DNA from: Zonotrichia leucophrys gambelii
Lineage: Eukaryota > Chordata > Aves > Passeriformes > Passerellidae
Direction of reading: 5' to 3'
DNA: 64,000 bases
Assembly (NCBI RefSeq): GCF_028769735.1
Contig: NC_088171.1
Location: 126,378,533-126,442,532, forward strand
In this document: positions 60,701 through 64,000 of the stretch, in pieces
Position numbering within the stretch: the stretch's first letter is position 1
Layout of the letters: the number at the start of each line of letters is the position of its first letter
Translations under genes and position numbers: made by a program
The notes under the pieces: model-generated
Database searches by the model: none
What the model saw: the letters and a program-made list of their open reading frames with translations, nothing else
Told to the model about the DNA's origin: nothing

Positions 60701-63700
60701 GATGAAACTTTTCATTCGACTCCACTGAGCTAGAGAGACCTCCAGTGCTGCTCACTCATCTCCATGTCTCATCTTGCAGAGGTGTGATGAAACATTGATT
60801 TTTTAATGCATTTTAGCTTAGTATACAAGTGATCAGGTATTAATCTGATCCTTTTTTCTTTTCCGTGGCTGCAGAGAAACATTTTATTGCTTTAAGGAGT
60901 AGACTAAAGGCTTCTCCCACCCTGCTGTTTGACCTGACCACTTGTGATTATGTCTGCAATGTTTCAGTCTCACACTGAGCCTTCCAGCACAGCACATCCC
61001 AGGAGCCAGCGTGTTTTCCTGGAGGGACTTGCGGCTGCAGGACACAAAGTGCTTCAATCTGGCTTTGAGTCAATGCCACCTCGTGACGCATCAGCGGGAA
61101 GAGGCATGAACTTCTCTGGAGTTACACTGCGAGCAGTACTTGAAAGGACATTCAGAGCTCCTCTTTACAGGCAGCTCTCAGCACTTCAGTGAGGCCATGC
61201 TCCACACAAGCTCTGCTCAGGATTTTCTATGTAAAGTACCTTATCCACGTGAAATGCATTGTTGTAGTCCTCCACCAACAAAATCAGAACAGCTGAATTG
61301 CTGTGGCTTTTACTCATACTCATCTCCTGCATAGTAAATCTGTTCTGGCCACATCCTTCTCGTGATGCTGACAGGAGGGCTGGATGTCCAGCAACAGCAG
61401 GAATTGTCTGGGCTGCAGTCACTCACCAACTACAAAACTTCTTGCACATGGAATTAAACTGGGAACAAAGCCACATCCAGGGACGTGTATATTTTCCCAC
61501 CTGTTTTATCTCCAGTGCAGTTGTATCAACGAGCTTCTGTTTCCTATTTGAAATCAGTTTCCTGAACACACAGTTCCTATCCTGTAGATCTCCTGGGACC
61601 ATATGCCTAGATTCTCCTAAACTCAGTAAGCTTTTGATAAGATCAAATTAGGCATGAGTCAGAAGTTCTTCATGTTCACCACAGAGCTGATTTCTACTCT
61701 GTATTTTCCCAGAATAAAATCCCAATTGGTTTATTTTTGCAGACTCACAGGACATGTCCCAGGATCGAGTGTTTGGAGGGTGAGGAGACAGCAGTATCCC
61801 AGCTCACCTGTCAACAGTACAGTGGAAAAAGAGACAGGAAGATGGCTCCTGCTGGGAAAACAGAAATGGGACAACCTCACTTTGCTCATTATGGAAACAT
61901 GGCCACTGTCTTTTCCGTCTTTGAAAAACAAAAGGCAAATCAAAAATATTATTATTTGTTCCAACAATTACAGTGACCTTTAAACCTGAAATTTGGCTTG
62001 CTAAGGATTCCTGGCCTCACATTTTCTTTTAAATTCATATTCCAAAAATGCTTTCCAAAAATGCATTTGGAGTAACTGGAAGTATTCCACTATGCAGCTG
62101 CAGATAAACCCAATTACCAACAGGCTGGTTCTAACATCTGCCTCCTGTTTTAACCTGGTTTCAGAGAGTCAGTCCATTGGCTGGTTGCCCCAGTGCAGAT
62201 CACAGGTTTTGCTTGCTTTGACAGTTCATCACATGCAATATCCAGTTCAATTCCCTGGCAGTTCAGAACCTTTGGAGAAGTGAGCCAGGAAAGTCATCTT
62301 TGTGCCAGCAAGGCACTGCCTGCCCTGCACTGCAGCTAATGGCTTTTTGTTAAATTCAGTAGCTGTCTCAAGAGTTCAGAAGAGAAACATGAGGCTGTGA
62401 TTTAATGAAGTAATTTGATTACACAGAAATCAATCCCCTGGTAGGACTGGATAGCTGCAACAAAAATGCCTACCTAATTTGACACAACTTCTACTTAAAT
62501 CATTCTATAAGCTTGCGCTTAAGCACTTTGTTAAATGAAGACTTAAGCAGAGGAAGACAGTGCCTTTGTGCTCTCTTTGGGATAACAATTTGAAATGCTT
62601 TAAATTAGGTTTGCACCTCTTACATTTTTTATACTGTTTCCTAAATCAAAACAATCAGCTCCAGAATAAAAGAGAAGCTATGGAAATTTCTCAAGCTGAA
62701 AAGTGTTTCAAAACTGCCTTTTTCTTGGACATGATTCTAAAGTTGTATATTACAGCTAAATTAGGTTTAAATATTTTAGGCTGTAAGGAGTCAAACCTAC
62801 CAATGTGCTTAGCACACTACTCCTGGAATGCTTGTAGTCTCCAAATTCTTTATTGCCACTTAACCGTATCTATGTGGGGAAAACCCTTGCATATTTTAGG
62901 TTCTACCTCTTCTTTAAGATGTTCAAACTTGTTGGTGGGGAAGAAGGTTATTTTAAGAATGGGAGGTAATATAAAAGCAAAATTTCCTTTCATCAGACTT
63001 GTTTCTCTCTCGCACTCTTGTTTCTAGCTCTGCATCTAAACCTCCAAAACTTGGAATAAATGTTAACAAGACGCAATACTTGGATTTTTCTTGTGGATGT
63101 GCAGACTCAGCCCAAGAGCTGGGATTTAATGATGCACATAGATTGAATGCAGAGATGGATACATTTCACCAGAAATAAAAGGCAGGAGCAAACCTGGTTA
63201 CCTGCATATTCCTTTGTACACCCATTTGCCTGCCTCAGTTCAGTAGATGAAAGCACACATATTTAGATTAACACCTGCAATACAACATTGAGTAAAAACT
63301 TGTAGAATACTTCAAGTGTGTAACATTTTCTTCATTTTTTTTCATTCAAGCAAAAAAAGGCCTCTTCTCTAATGCAGTGCTGGTGGAAAGGTGTCTTCTG
63401 GGTGAGACGTGTTTCTAAGCTCCCACATTCCAACAACATTTTTTGGTGGTCTAAGCAAAAAAGATCAATTTCCTTGGAGAGTCACAGGTTATCACACTTG
63501 GGCCCAGCCTCCTGAGGTGCAGGTCAGGTGCTTCCCCTCAGTGTTGCCAAGAAGGGGCTTTGCATGCACAGACTGAGGCACCATGAGGTGCTGAAGCACA
63601 GCAGCTCATCCTCAGTGGAGAGCAGCTTGCAGCAGAGCTGCTGGAGACATGATCACACCTTCTTTTAAACACGGCACATAATAATGTTGTTTTTGTGAAA

Positions 63701-64000
63701 TGATGAACTATTAAATCTGTATGACATATAGAAGAGAGAAAAATTGTTCACAGGCCTGCTGTAATTTATGAACATGTGGTGCACAGATGTTGCATGAGAT
63801 TTTTCTTCCCTTTACTTTTGAAAATTTGGATTACATTTTCTCTCCTTCTCTCTAGTGTTCAAACTCTGTGTTTCATGCTTTATTAGATATCTCAGAAGGG
63901 TAAATGGATGATTAATAATTGTTGATGACAGATATTTGGTTTCTATAAGGTGTGGAGTGAAAGATAAATATAATGGGAACAGTTGTACCTATGTATGACA
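54748..64000. other. Intergenic, no gene recognised
   Basis: AT-rich sequence up to the right edge. There are T/A-rich low-complexity patches at about 55010-55070 and 60555-60592. Open frames of up to 155 codons (62560-63027, plus) and 117 codons (61298-61651, plus) have no domain or family I recognise. EIF3E, expected further right on the plus strand by comparison with human, does not start here as far as I can see. Confidence 0.65.

Noticed and set aside
62560..63027. 155-codon plus-strand frame near the right edge
   Set aside because: No similarity to any protein I know and composition like the surrounding AT-rich DNA. I expect frames of this length by chance in 64 kb.

Overview
The window is AT-rich vertebrate nuclear DNA, almost certainly from a bird and probably a songbird. 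The evidence is a CR1 LINE 3' end with the ATTCTATGATTCT-type tail, a SINE with a tRNA-Ile head and a CR1-like tail, a bird-type LTR with an internal minisatellite, and one protein-coding gene split into short exons by long introns. It contains no operons, no CRISPR array and no bacterial features.

Positions 1 to about 26,300 hold the 5' part of EMC2 (TTC35) on the minus strand. EMC2 is the cytosolic TPR subunit of the ER membrane protein complex, an insertase for tail-anchored and multipass membrane proteins. Seven exons can be placed to the base with canonical AG/GT borders. They join in frame to encode residues 1 to 169 plus two bases of codon 170, out of about 297 residues in the human protein. 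The remaining exons lie beyond the left edge. Exon 1 lies in a CpG island (about 25,880-26,675) whose start codon sits in a YY1-type motif. Intron 5 carries the tRNA-Ile/CR1 SINE. Intron 1 carries a perfect direct duplication of about 112 bp and a hairpin.

Positions 26,700 to 64,000 hold no gene I can support. In human the next gene on this side is EIF3E, pointing away from EMC2, and I found no EIF3E exon, so this looks like the EMC2-EIF3E intergenic space. It contains an antisense-oriented solo LTR just upstream of the EMC2 promoter (about 27,031-27,980) and an isolated GC-rich island with a 17/18-bp minisatellite (about 31,395-32,060). It also contains a CR1 3' end (54,449-54,747), probable MIR remnants, several perfect hairpins and simple repeats. 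The longest open frames here (146-166 codons) resemble nothing I recognise, and two of the longer ones simply run through stop-poor GC-rich repeat.

I did not find a previously undescribed gene system. The items most worth a second look are the second GC-rich island, the intronic tandem duplication, the promoter-proximal LTR, the 16-bp perfect hairpin at 28.65 kb and the composite SINE.
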